Below are positions 34,967 to 43,948 of a stretch of DNA of 64,000 nucleotides, in pieces (position 1 is the stretch's first letter; the number at the start of each line of letters is the position of its first letter). Below the pieces are notes generated by a model. That model made no database searches. It was not told the DNA's origin and worked only from the letters and a program-made list of their open reading frames with translations. The DNA is from Myxococcales bacterium. Its GTDB lineage: Bacteria; Myxococcota_A; Polyangia; Polyangiales; Polyangiaceae. The translations under genes were made by a program, and so were the position numbers. The stretch spans positions 38,476 through 102,475 of the forward strand of contig SECP01000027.1 of the NCBI GenBank assembly GCA_004193285.1. Direction: 5' to 3'.

Positions 34967-36182
34967 CCGGCTCTTCGGGCTCGGGTTTGGCGGCACGAGA
35001 GCGCCAGCAAAGCTCGAGGTAGACCGCTTCGTGGATGCCGGCGAGCGTGACCGCGCGCTCGAGGATGCCGCCGCGCTCACGCGCCGTCCACGCTGGGAAT
35101 TCGGCGCTCTTGCCGCGGCGATGCGCGGCGCCGAGAAGCGCGCCGAGGTAGCGAGACAGCTCCGGCAGTTGCCCGGCTTCGAGGCGAGTGAGACTCAGCT
35201 TGTCTTCTTGAGGCGTGAGCCGGCGCACCAGCACGTCCGTGCCGGCGAGTGAGCTCGTTCCCAGCATGCGCGGCGGCTGCTCGACGCAAACCCTGAAAGC
35301 GCTCTCTACCTCTTGGGCGCGTGAAGCGACCGGCGGCCGCATCGCGAGCACGTCCACGCTCGACCCTGCTTGCTCTTTCAGATCGAACAGCCAGCACGCG
35401 TCCCCCCCTCCTTTGCCGCGAGTCAGTGCAGCCACTCGGAGCGAGCCGAGGCTGCCGGTGCCGGCGATCCGGAACGCTACGTCCAGCAGCTCCAGCTGCT
35501 CGGGACGCGGCCCGCCGCGCGCCGCCGTGCGCTCTGCGAATAGCTTCAGGGCGGCCGGAACCGCTGCCGTGACCGCGGGGCTGACGTCCGCGTACCGCTC
35601 ACCCCGCACGAAGCGCCGCACGCCGCCGCTCGTCGTGGTGCGCTCCTCCAAAAGCCGTTTGTTGGCGCGCCCGTCCACCTTCATTATGAGCGCCGCGACC
35701 GGGGGTGGAAGGGGTGGCAGTCGCGCGGCCGCAAAGAGCGCGTCGCTGTGGCTATCCAGTAGCGCCTCGCACAGGCCGAGCACGGCCGGGCCGCTTTGCC
35801 CGAGCTCCCGTCCGGCGAGCAGCAAGCTGGTGGTGAGCCGCAGCACGTCCCACCGCCAGGCGCCGCGGGTAGCTTCGTCGAAGTCGTTGAGGTGAAAGGT
35901 GGCGTGCCCCTTATGCCAAGACCCTGCTTCCTCCACTCCAGGGCTGAACGCGCCAAAGTTCTCGAGGTGGGCGTCACCTTGGATGACGCCCTCGCCCGCG
36001 GGACCGTTTGCTAGCTCCGGATCGGCGGCGAGCATTTCGTAGAAGAGCGGGGCCGCGCCGCGCAGGAATGAAAGCGGCGAGGCGCTCATCCGCGCTTGCT
36101 TGCGCGCGAGGAGGGCCGGAAAACGAGCCGTGCGCTGCTGATCGAGCTCGAGCTGTCTCTCCGCGAGTCTTCGGGGCTGCAC
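34953..36182 (-). CDS. DUF2252-family protein
   Basis: 409 residues from a GTG. The family signature GDAHLENFG sits near residue 68, followed by FHLNDFDEATRGAW; both resemble phosphotransferase-like (aminoglycoside/choline kinase) loops. Other conserved stretches are MKVDGRANKRLLE and CWLFDLKEQAGSSVD. No signal peptide. DUF2252 proteins have a kinase-like fold but no proven substrate. The gene is convergent with the catalase-like gene and divergent from the PQQ dehydrogenase. An ACTTTACAGTG motif lies 59 bases upstream of its start. Confidence 0.82.
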   Translation of the reverse strand: MQPRRLAERQLELDQQRTARFPALLARKQARMSASPLSFLRGAAPLFYEMLAADPELANGPAGEGVIQGDAHLENFGAFSPGVEEAGSWHKGHATFHLNDFDEATRGAWRWDVLRLTTSLLLAGRELGQSGPAVLGLCEALLDSHSDALFAAARLPPLPPPVAALIMKVDGRANKRLLEERTTTSGGVRRFVRGERYADVSPAVTAAVPAALKLFAERTAARGGPRPEQLELLDVAFRIAGTGSLGSLRVAALTRGKGGGDACWLFDLKEQAGSSVDVLAMRPPVASRAQEVESAFRVCVEQPPRMLGTSSLAGTDVLVRRLTPQEDKLSLTRLEAGQLPELSRYLGALLGAAHRRGKSAEFPAWTARERGGILERAVTLAGIHEAVYLELCWRSRAAKPEPEEPVIPG

Positions 36183-36353
36183 TCCCGCACGCTACAGCGG
36201 CCTCCTCGCGCCCGCGCCTGCTTTCGTCGCCGCGGAGCGCACTTTACAGTGCAGCCGGACAGACAGGTCTCCGTCAGCCATTCGCCTGCTCGCTCGGTAG
36301 GGCGAACCACGCGATGACTGAGGTTGCGCTTTCTGCCGTTGTCGCAATCACCC

Positions 36354-36379
36354 ATCGAAGATACGAGCGTACCTTCGAT
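36354..36379. promoter_or_regulatory. 26-base near-perfect palindrome at the start of the PQQ dehydrogenase gene
   Basis: ATCGAAG at 36354-36360 pairs with CTTCGAT at 36373-36379, and inside it TACG (36362-36365) pairs with CGTA (36368-36371), leaving one mismatched pair and a two-base centre. It covers the ATG at 36378. It may be an operator or an RNA hairpin that hides the start codon. Alternatively the true start is the ATG at 36384, just after the dyad. Confidence 0.5.
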
Positions 36380-39300
36380 GCCAATGCGTCCACTGTGGGC
36401 TTTCGCGAGTGCGGTCACCTCGGCCCTGCTGCTCGGCAGCGGTTGCAGCAGCGAGGAGCCGCGCCTCCAAGACGGCCCCCTGGGGCAAACCACCGCCGCC
36501 CTTTCGCTGACGACTCCAGGCTTCATGGAGGTGACCGTCTTTCAAGGGCTCACCGAGCCCACCGTGGTTCGGTTTGCCAGCGACGGCCGCGCCTTCGTGG
36601 CCGAGAAGAGCGGCAAGATTTGGATCTACGACTCGCTCACTGACACGACGCCCACGTTGTTTACGGATCTAGCGAATCGCGTGCACGACTTTTGGGATCG
36701 CGGCATGCTCGGCATGACGCTGGACCCGGCGTTTCCGACTCAGCCGTACGTTTACGTGCTCTACGCGTACGACGGCGATCCAGGCGGCGGCGCTCCCACG
36801 TGGGGGGACCAGTGCCCCACTCCGCCCGGCGCCACTGCTGACGGGTGCGTGATCTCCGGCCGCTTGTCTCGCTTCACCGCCACCGGCAACGCCGCGGGTG
36901 CAGAGAAAGTGCTGCTGGAAGGGTGGCGGCAGCAGTATCCGAGCCACTCGACGGGTCAAGTCGAGTTCGGGCCGGACGGAGCGCTCTACGCTTCCGGCGG
37001 AGACGGCGCGAGCTTCAACTTCGTGGACTACGGCCAAGACGGCAATCCGCGCAACCCACTCGGGGATCCGCCCGTCGCCGTCGGTCAGGCGCAGACGCCT
37101 CCGACTGCGGAGGGCGGGGCCCTGCGATCTCAAAGTGTGCGCCGTGCCGCCGGCCCCGTCTTGCTGAACGGCACCGTGATCCGGGTGGATCCGGCGACCG
37201 GCGCCGCCTCGCCCGGTAACCCAATGCAGGGCTCTACCGACTCCATCGCCAAACGCGTCATCGCGTACGGGCTACGCAACCCATTTCGAATCGCGGCGCG
37301 GCCCGGCACGAACGAGCTGTGGGTCGCAGACGTGGGCTGGAACGACTGGGAAGAGGTCAATCGCATCCCGCTCGGCGGGGCTTCGGCGCTCAACTTCGGC
37401 TGGCCCTGCTACGAAGGCAGTAGCAAACAGCCCGGCTACCAAGGCGCCGGCCTCGCGCAGTGCGAGTCGCTCTACGCCGGCGGCGGACACAGCGCGCCAT
37501 TCTTTGCCTACAACCACAACGCTGGCGTCTCGAGCAACGACGCGTGCGGTCGCGGTAGCTCATCCATCACCGGCCTCGCCTTCTACTCCGGCTCGAGCTA
37601 CCCGCCGGCGTACCAAGGCGCGATGTTCTTTGCGGACTACTCGCGCCGCTGCATCTACGTGATGGAGCAGGGGCAAGACGGCGAGCCCGCACCGGCGACT
37701 GCCCGCTCCTTCCATGTGGACGCCGACGGCCCGGTCTTCCTCACGACGGGCCCAGGGGGCGACCTCTTCTACGCCGCCCTGACCTCGGGGACGATCCAGC
37801 GCATCAGCTATTTGCAGCCCGCGGCCGTGTTCAAGGCCTCGCCGGTGAAAGGGCAAGCGCCGCTGCTCGTCAATTTCGACGGCGGGGCGTCGACCAAGGC
37901 CCTCCCGGGGGATGTGCTCACGTACGCCTGGGATCTCGATGGGGACGGCGCGTTCGATGACGCCACGGAGGTCAAGCCCGCTTACCTCTACGAGACCATC
38001 GGCAAGTATGCGCCGCGCCTGAAGGTCACGGATCAACGCGGCGTATCCAACGTGAGCCAGCCCCTCGTGGTGGACGTTACCGCCGAGCCGCCGCCCGTGA
38101 GCACCCCGCCCGACGTGTTCATCGATACCCCGCTCGTTTCCACCCGGTGGAAGGTCGGCGACGCCATCGCATTCAGTGGGCACGCGGTAGACGCAGAAGA
38201 TGGCAACTTGCCCGCCTCGGCGCTGTCTTGGCAGATCGTCATCCAGCACTGCCCCAGCGGCTGCCACGTGCACGACTTGCTCTCCTTCGAAGGCGTAGCC
38301 AGCGGCACCTTCCCCGCCGAAGATCACGAGTACCCGATGCGGCTGGAGTTGATCCTCACCGCAACCGACGAGTCTGGCCAAACGCGGACCGTGCGCCGCG
38401 AGCTCCAGCCTCAGACCGTGAGCCTCGTATTCGATACGGAGCCGAGTGGGCTCACGCTCGTCGTCGGCTCCACCGCGCAGCAGACGCCCTTTACTCGCCG
38501 TGTGATCGTCGGTTCCGAAAACACGGTCTCGGCCGCGCAGCGCCAGGATCTCAGCGGCGCCAGCTGGACCTTCGCCCAGTGGTCGGACGGCTTGCCACGC
38601 GCCCACACCCTCGCCGACGCGACCCAGCCCACTCGCTACGTTGCGACCTACGCTCCCGGCGGCGGCCTCACGGCACAGTACTTCGACCAGCTCGCGTTTG
38701 GGGGGACTCCGCTGACGCGACTGGACCCAATCGTGGACTTCGACTGGGGAAACGGGTCGCCCGATCCCAGCATCGGCGCCGATACCTTCTCCGCGCGGTG
38801 GACAGGCGAGGTCAAAGCCGACTTCTCGGAGACGTACACCTTTCGCACCACGTCGGACGACGGGGTGCGGCTGTCGATCGACGGCGTCGCGGTCATCGAT
38901 CACTTCGACGATCACGCGGCCGCCATCGACAATGGCGCCATCGCGCTCACCCCGGGTTGGCACGACGTCGCGCTCGAGTATTACGAACAAGGCGGCGGCG
39001 CGCAGCTCACGCTCGGCTGGTCGAGCCCCTCGCGCCCTTATCAAGTCATCCCCGACACGCACCTGCGCCCCGGCTGCGCGGCGAGCGTCTGCAGCGCGGG
39101 GCAGGTTTGCGGCGCGGGCGAGCTGTGCACTCCCGCGTGCGTGCCGGCCGCGTGCGCGAGCAAGCACTGTCAAGCCGGCGCCGGAGTCTGCGTGGAGCTG
39201 TGCTCGGGGCTCACCTGCCCGGCGGGGGACAAGTGCGTCACCGGCGGTCTCTGCGTGGACGCGTGCACCGGCATATCGTGCGACGCGGCCCAGCACTGCG

Positions 39301-39800
39301 AGGCGGGAGCGTGCGTCGACGACCCACCGGACGGCGGTGGGGGCGCCGGCGGGCAAACCGGCGCCGGCGGTGAAAGCGGAAATGGAAGTGAGAGCGGCGG
39401 CTCCACGAGCACTGGCGGCACCCCGAGCAACGGCGGCGCGCCCCATGGCGGCGGAAGCGACCACGGCGGCGGAGCCAGCAGCGGGGCCCCCGCGGACGGG
39501 GGAGCGCCTACAGAAGGCGGGGCCCTGACCGGAGGCTCCGCAGGCGCCGGGGAGAGTGGCGGTGGAGCTTCGCCCAGTGCAGCGGCGGGCGCTGGCGAAG
39601 AGCCCAGCAGCAGTGGCTCGGGCGGTAAGACTGCGAGCCCGAGCGGCGGCTCGACCGGCGAGCCCGCGTCCGGGAGCGGCTCGAGCGGCTGCAGCTGCCG
39701 CACGGTCGGCACGACCCGGAGCGATGGCTACGGCTGGCTTACGCTCGCGGGCGCGCTCGCTCTGAGTCGCCGTCGCAAGCGCGCTGAGGTCTCGCGCTGA
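36378..39800 (+). CDS. Mosaic secreted PQQ-dependent sugar dehydrogenase with PKD, PA14 and Cys-rich modules
   Basis: 1140 residues from the ATG at 36378 (36384 is an alternative). A lipoprotein-like signal ends in GSGC. Residues about 45-480 are a six-bladed soluble glucose/sorbosone dehydrogenase domain (GFMEVTVFQGLTEPTVVRFA, GLRNPFRIAARPGTNELWVAD, FADYSRRCIYV). Then come a PKD domain (nucleotides about 37820-38085), an Ig-like stretch, a PA14 carbohydrate-binding domain (about 38665-39065), four Cys-rich repeats (39073-39330), a long Gly/Ser linker, and a tail GCSCRTVG plus hydrophobic segment and SRRRKR. It probably oxidises sugars at the cell surface. The palindrome at the start suggests regulation at initiation. 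Confidence 0.87.
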   Translation: MPMRPLWAFASAVTSALLLGSGCSSEEPRLQDGPLGQTTAALSLTTPGFMEVTVFQGLTEPTVVRFASDGRAFVAEKSGKIWIYDSLTDTTPTLFTDLANRVHDFWDRGMLGMTLDPAFPTQPYVYVLYAYDGDPGGGAPTWGDQCPTPPGATADGCVISGRLSRFTATGNAAGAEKVLLEGWRQQYPSHSTGQVEFGPDGALYASGGDGASFNFVDYGQDGNPRNPLGDPPVAVGQAQTPPTAEGGALRSQSVRRAAGPVLLNGTVIRVDPATGAASPGNPMQGSTDSIAKRVIAYGLRNPFRIAARPGTNELWVADVGWNDWEEVNRIPLGGASALNFGWPCYEGSSKQPGYQGAGLAQCESLYAGGGHSAPFFAYNHNAGVSSNDACGRGSSSITGLAFYSGSSYPPAYQGAMFFADYSRRCIYVMEQGQDGEPAPATARSFHVDADGPVFLTTGPGGDLFYAALTSGTIQRISYLQPAAVFKASPVKGQAPLLVNFDGGASTKALPGDVLTYAWDLDGDGAFDDATEVKPAYLYETIGKYAPRLKVTDQRGVSNVSQPLVVDVTAEPPPVSTPPDVFIDTPLVSTRWKVGDAIAFSGHAVDAEDGNLPASALSWQIVIQHCPSGCHVHDLLSFEGVASGTFPAEDHEYPMRLELILTATDESGQTRTVRRELQPQTVSLVFDTEPSGLTLVVGSTAQQTPFTRRVIVGSENTVSAAQRQDLSGASWTFAQWSDGLPRAHTLADATQPTRYVATYAPGGGLTAQYFDQLAFGGTPLTRLDPIVDFDWGNGSPDPSIGADTFSARWTGEVKADFSETYTFRTTSDDGVRLSIDGVAVIDHFDDHAAAIDNGAIALTPGWHDVALEYYEQGGGAQLTLGWSSPSRPYQVIPDTHLRPGCAASVCSAGQVCGAGELCTPACVPAACASKHCQAGAGVCVELCSGLTCPAGDKCVTGGLCVDACTGISCDAAQHCEAGACVDDPPDGGGGAGGQTGAGGESGNGSESGGSTSTGGTPSNGGAPHGGGSDHGGGASSGAPADGGAPTEGGALTGGSAGAGESGGGASPSAAAGAGEEPSSSGSGGKTASPSGGSTGEPASGSGSSGCSCRTVGTTRSDGYGWLTLAGALALSRRRKRAEVSR

Positions 39801-39921
39801 TCCCGAATCACGCTCACGCTCATCACGAAGGGTGAGATTCTCGCCGCTGCCGAGCGGAACAATCCACCGCCAACGCCCACACTTTTGCGCGTTTTTTACA
39901 TGGGTTTACCGTCGACGGAGC

Positions 39922-39963
39922 TGGCTCGCTCCTGCATGCTCGTAGCTGCAAGGAGCAGAGCCA
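39922..39963. repeat. Strong imperfect hairpin upstream of the esterase gene
   Basis: TGGCTC/GAGCCA, GCTCCT/AGGAGC and GCA/TGC form a stacked 15-bp stem with two one-base bulges, ending 42 bases before the esterase ATG. No U-run follows on the plus strand. It could be a 5' leader structure of the esterase transcript or a terminator variant for the dehydrogenase gene, whose stop is 120 bases upstream. Confidence 0.35.
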
Positions 39964-40005
39964 GTGCCCCACCGCGCTCGCGCTTGCGCCACGAGGACCG
40001 TCCGC

Positions 40006-41088
40006 ATGACCCAACTCCGCTTTGCGATCTTGTGCCCGCTGCTCAGCATTCTGGCGACCGCCTCGTGCGGGTCGCCGACCGAGGGTGACGGCCTCGGAGG
40101 CTCGCCCGCGGGAGGCAGCCCTCCGATCGCCGGCGGCGCCGCGGGCGGAGCCGGCGGCGGAATCAGCGCGGGTGGTACCAGCCCAGGCGGCTCCGCGGCA
40201 GGCGGCGCGGGCGGCAGCGGCGGGAGCAGCGGGAGTGTGGGAAGCGCTGGAGCCGCCGGCACGTCGGCTGGGGGCGCTGCTGGCTCCGGCGGCGGCGGCG
40301 GCGCGAACGCGGCCGGGAGCTCCACTGGCGGCGTGGCCGGAGCGAACGCAGGGGGGACGGGAGGCTCGGGCGGAACCGGCTCGGGCGAACCGGTCTTCCA
40401 CCTCTTCATGCTCATGGGTCAGTCCAACATGGTCGGCGTCGCGAAGGCGGAAGCGAGCGACAAGAACACGGACGAGCGGCTGAAGGTCTGGGGCGGCTGC
40501 AATCAGAAGGCCGGTCAGTGGAACACCGCTACCCCTCCTTTGAGTGATTGTCCTGGAGGCAGCGGCATCAACCTTTCCACGAGCGTGGACCCGGGCATCT
40601 GGTTCGCCAAGACCCTGCTGAAGAAGCTTCCGCCGGGGGATACAATCGGGCTCATCGGTACCGCCGAAAGCGGCGAGAAGATCGAGACCTTCATCACCGG
40701 CGGCAAGTACCACCAAGCGATCATGAACAAGATCGCGGCGGTCAAGACCGCGAAGAACGCGCGCTTCGAGGGCGTCATCTTCCACCAGGGCGAGTCCAAC
40801 AACAACCAGGGTACGTGGCCCGCGCTGGTCAAGCAGTTGTATAGCGAAGTCAAAGCCGGCTTCGGAGTGAGCTACGACGTCCCTTTCATTCTCGGTGAGC
40901 TCCCCGCCGGCGGGTGCTGCAGCATCCACAACGCCCTCGTCCACCAAGCCGCGATGCAGCTGCCAATGGGCTCCTACGTGTCGCAAGACGGCACGAAGGT
41001 CATGGACGAATACCACTTCGACCACGCATCCGTGATTTTGATGGGGACGCGCTACGGCGACAAGATGCTGGAGGCGCTCAAATGGTGA
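40006..41088 (+). CDS. Lipoprotein carbohydrate esterase, sialate O-acetylesterase/CE6-like (SGNH fold)
   Basis: 360 residues from the ATG at 40006. A lipoprotein signal ends in TASC (residue about 21). About 100 residues of Gly/Ser/Ala-rich linker follow (GGSPAGG and similar). The catalytic domain begins at FHLFMLMGQSNMVG, with the nucleophile Ser in GQSN. The conserved block VIFHQGESNNNQG is the hallmark of the CE6/SASA group, and a His near the end (DEYHFDHASV) is a good catalytic candidate. It likely removes acetyl groups from polysaccharide. The long flexible linker suggests display on the outer surface. Confidence 0.85.
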   Translation: MTQLRFAILCPLLSILATASCGSPTEGDGLGGSPAGGSPPIAGGAAGGAGGGISAGGTSPGGSAAGGAGGSGGSSGSVGSAGAAGTSAGGAAGSGGGGGANAAGSSTGGVAGANAGGTGGSGGTGSGEPVFHLFMLMGQSNMVGVAKAEASDKNTDERLKVWGGCNQKAGQWNTATPPLSDCPGGSGINLSTSVDPGIWFAKTLLKKLPPGDTIGLIGTAESGEKIETFITGGKYHQAIMNKIAAVKTAKNARFEGVIFHQGESNNNQGTWPALVKQLYSEVKAGFGVSYDVPFILGELPAGGCCSIHNALVHQAAMQLPMGSYVSQDGTKVMDEYHFDHASVILMGTRYGDKMLEALKW

Positions 41089-41106
41089 GTCGCAGCGGCC
41101 GCCCGC

Positions 41107-42897
41107 TCAGGTCAGGTCCGCGGCCGGCGCGCTGAACATTTGCTGCTCGTAGAGGCGCGCGTAGAGCCCGCGCCGTTCCAGGAGGCTACGGTGGCTGCCG
41201 ATCTCCACGATGCGGCCGTGCTCGAGCGAAACGATACGATTCGCCTTTTGAATCGTGGAGAGCCGGTGAGCGATGATGAGGCTCGTTCGGCCGGCGAGCA
41301 GCGGCTCCAGGGCGGCTTGGATCAAGCGCTCGTTCGCGGAGTCGAGCGCGCTGGTAGCTTCGTCCAAAATCAGGATCTTGGGGTCGGCGAGGATTGCGCG
41401 AGCGATGGCCAGGCGCTGCCGCTCGCCGCCAGAAAGGCGGTAGCCGCGCTCGCCCACGAGCGTGTCGTAACCTTGTGGTAGCGCCGCGATGAGCTCATGA
41501 ATCTGAGCCGCGCGAGCTGCCTGCTCCACCGCCTCTTGGCTCGCCTCGGGCCGGGCGTAGCGGAGGTTCTCGGCGATGGTGGCGTGAAACAGGTAAGTTT
41601 CCTGCGACACGACCGCGATGTGCTGGCGTAGCGTCTTGATCTTGATTTCACGGTAATCGTGACCGTCCAGAAGCACGCGCCCGGCCGTCGGATCGTAGAG
41701 CCGCAGGGCGAGAGCCGCGAGCGTGCTCTTGCCCGCGCCGGAGGGGCCGACGACGGCGACTGATTCGCCCGGCGCGATCTCGAGATCGATTTCCTGCAAA
41801 GTCGCCGGGGCGTCGCCGTACGCGAAGCTCACGTGCTCGAATTTCAGCGCTCCTTGCACGTCCGTGAGCGCGATCGCCCCGGGCGCGTTCTTGATGGCTG
41901 GCTCCAAGTCCAGCACCTGCAGCACGCGCTCGAAGTAGCCGTAGGAAGTCACGATGTCCACGTGGACGCCGGCGAGGTCCGAGGCGGGCGAATACAGCTT
42001 CTTGAGCAGAGTGACGAAAGCGAGCACCGTGCCCAGGCCTATCTCCCTCGTGATGACCAGGTAGCCGCCCACGCCGTAAACGACGGCCGGGCCCAGGTCC
42101 TCGAACAGCTTCATGAGCATCTGGAACCAGCGGCCGACCAAGTTCTGCTTGAGCGACGCCGCTTGCAGCTCGCGCGCCTTGTCCCGCAGCCGCTCTGTCT
42201 CGCGCTTCCGCGAGCCGAACACCTTGATGAGTAGGACGCCGGACACGCTGAGCGTCTCCATCAAGATGCCGGTCAGCTCCGCCATGCGCGCTTGTGTTTG
42301 CTTCTTGAGCTGCTTGCGCTGCCGCCCCACCTTTCGCGCCGGCAGCACGAAGAGCGGCAGCGCGGAGAGCGCGACGAGCGCGAGCCGCCAATCCAGCGCG
42401 ACGACCAGCACCACCGACACGGCCAGCGTGAGGGCGTTCTGCATCAACTTGACCAGGTTGTCTTGCAGCGCCTGGCCGATACCCTGCACGTCCGTCAGCA
42501 CGCGAGAGATCACCTCGCCCGGCTTGGCATTGGCGAAAAAAGCCAAGGACTGCCGCTGCACGTGCGTGAACAGCTCCAGCCGCAAGTCGTACATCACCTG
42601 CTCGCCAATCCACGCCGCGAGGTATTTATGAGCGACGCCCAGCAGCCCCGCGAGCAGCGGCCCCACCACCATGCCGGCGCACAGCCACGCGAGCTCCGGG
42701 TAATCACCGGCCGGGATTGCGTGGTCGACGATGCGCTTGATGAAGAGCGGCGGGAGGCCGCCGGCGAGCGCCGCAAAAGCGATGCTGGTCGTCACGAGGA
42801 CGACTTGCTTCCGGTACGGCCTGAAGTAGCGAAAAATCCGCGAGAGCGTCGCTCGCTCGATGGGCCGCGGACTTTCTTGGAGCATGTCTGCCGCCAT
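41107..42897 (-). CDS. ABC exporter (MsbA/multidrug type), fused membrane and ATPase domains
   Basis: 596 residues from the ATG at 42897; the open frame upstream is not convincing and an ATG at 42885 is also possible. Residues about 30-330 hold six transmembrane helices. The ATPase domain (about 350-590) has Walker A GPSGAGKST, the signature LSGGERQRLAIARAI, Walker B ILILDEATSALD and the switch His in IAHRLSTI. The order and length match half-size homodimeric exporters of lipids or drugs. No adaptor or partner gene is adjacent. It is convergent with the esterase gene, 18 bases apart. Confidence 0.92.
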   Translation of the reverse strand: MAADMLQESPRPIERATLSRIFRYFRPYRKQVVLVTTSIAFAALAGGLPPLFIKRIVDHAIPAGDYPELAWLCAGMVVGPLLAGLLGVAHKYLAAWIGEQVMYDLRLELFTHVQRQSLAFFANAKPGEVISRVLTDVQGIGQALQDNLVKLMQNALTLAVSVVLVVALDWRLALVALSALPLFVLPARKVGRQRKQLKKQTQARMAELTGILMETLSVSGVLLIKVFGSRKRETERLRDKARELQAASLKQNLVGRWFQMLMKLFEDLGPAVVYGVGGYLVITREIGLGTVLAFVTLLKKLYSPASDLAGVHVDIVTSYGYFERVLQVLDLEPAIKNAPGAIALTDVQGALKFEHVSFAYGDAPATLQEIDLEIAPGESVAVVGPSGAGKSTLAALALRLYDPTAGRVLLDGHDYREIKIKTLRQHIAVVSQETYLFHATIAENLRYARPEASQEAVEQAARAAQIHELIAALPQGYDTLVGERGYRLSGGERQRLAIARAILADPKILILDEATSALDSANERLIQAALEPLLAGRTSLIIAHRLSTIQKANRIVSLEHGRIVEIGSHRSLLERRGLYARLYEQQMFSAPAADLT

Positions 42898-43051
42898 TGT
42901 AACCGCGGCGTGGCTGGAGCGATCACAAGTGCGGCATTTTTGTCGCAAGCTCGTGCGACCAACCCGCAAATTCGCGAGAAATCCGGCATCGAGCCAGAAA
43001 GCCGCGCCCTGGCCCGCGCCTTGCTCTAGCTGCAATCAACCGGAGCAAACG

Positions 43052-43501
43052 ATGAACCTCAAATTGACAGGGCTTGGCTTGTGCGTGGCTGCATGTCTCG
43101 CGGGCGCGCTCACCACGAGCGAGCCGGCGCGTGCCGAGAGCGCGCCCGCTGCGAGCTCCAAAGCGGAGCTGCAGCGCGCCCTTCAAGACGCGGTCACTCG
43201 CCACGTCGCACGGAGCGGCGTCGGCAGCTCGCTGCGCGGTTATGCGTTGGCCCCGGCAATCGTCCAACTCCGCAGGTATGCGGAGCCGAACGGCAAGCAA
43301 TCCAAGACGGTCTGTATCGTGAGCCTGGCCGTCAAGAATCAACGTGAGGAGCTCGTCGCGGAGGTTCGCGGCAGCGCCGCCGCCCTCGGTGGCTCCCAGC
43401 TGGACGCAGTGGACGCCGCCGCCAGCTCGGCCGTGTCCCGCGTGCCCGAGGTACTGAGCAAATTGCAGGGCGATCAGACGGACCGCGTCGCGCGGCGCTA
43501 A
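43052..43501 (+). CDS. Small secreted protein of unknown function
   Basis: 149 residues from the ATG at 43052, with CGGAGC upstream. A signal peptide ends in PARAES (about residue 28). The mature part predicts alpha/beta structure with one cysteine (TVCIVSLAVKN) and a conserved-looking SLRGYALAPAIVQLRRYAEP region. I do not recognise a family. It is divergent from the ABC exporter gene, with 154 bases between the starts. Confidence 0.55.
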   Translation: MNLKLTGLGLCVAACLAGALTTSEPARAESAPAASSKAELQRALQDAVTRHVARSGVGSSLRGYALAPAIVQLRRYAEPNGKQSKTVCIVSLAVKNQREELVAEVRGSAAALGGSQLDAVDAAASSAVSRVPEVLSKLQGDQTDRVARR

Positions 43502-43948
43502 GCGCTGGCCGCTGAGCGCGAACCGAGCGGCGCCTATCGCGCAGCGAGGGTGCGGCGAGCCACTACACTCACCCACACCGCCTGTCGTTCTGAGTGCGCT
43601 GCGCCCGGCTGATGGTTCCAAACGCGCCAATCATGCATGTCCAGCTACGTGTGGCGACTGCTGCCCTACCGGCCGGCTAAGCGCGGCTTTGCAGGGGGGT
43701 CGGACGAACGGCGAGCGAGCCGCGAGGAGCGGCGACGAGCCGCGACGGCTTGCGCGCGGGCTTGCGAAAGACCAGCAGCCGCGCGTCCCATTTTGAGCGA
43801 TGCCGAGGCGTTTTGACTGATGCTTCGGCGTCGCGCGGGGAGTCGGTACTGCTTGATTCAAGTCGCGGCTAAGCCTACCGTTATCTAGTTTTGGATCGTG
43901 CTGATCGCTGAGCCATCGGGGTGAAGCGGTCGGTGTGGTCGAGGGAAC
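43502..43948. other. 447-base intergenic region
   Basis: No convincing gene. A 6-bp stem (GCCGCT/AGCGGC at 43508-43531) follows the secreted-protein stop and could weakly terminate it. A 20-base tandem pair, TTTTGA-like units at 43791-43810 and 43811-43830, matches at 15 of 20 positions. A 76-codon open frame on the minus strand has no recognisable features. The rest is GC-rich and purine-skewed with nothing I can assign. Confidence 0.55.
43791..43830. repeat. Imperfect 20-base tandem repeat upstream of receiver gene
   Basis: Two adjacent copies of a unit starting TTTTGA, containing GATGC and ending GGCG, agree at 15 of 20 positions. They lie 119 bases upstream of the receiver-protein start and could be regulator half-sites or simply a local duplication. 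Confidence 0.3.

Noticed and set aside
37560..39464. A 634-codon open frame antisense to the PQQ dehydrogenase
   Set aside because: Composition and position are those of an antisense shadow; the plus-strand protein has clear domains.
43631..43861. A 76-codon minus-strand open frame in the 447-base gap
   Set aside because: No ribosome site, signal or family resemblance; Arg/Ser/Pro-rich as expected by chance in this composition.
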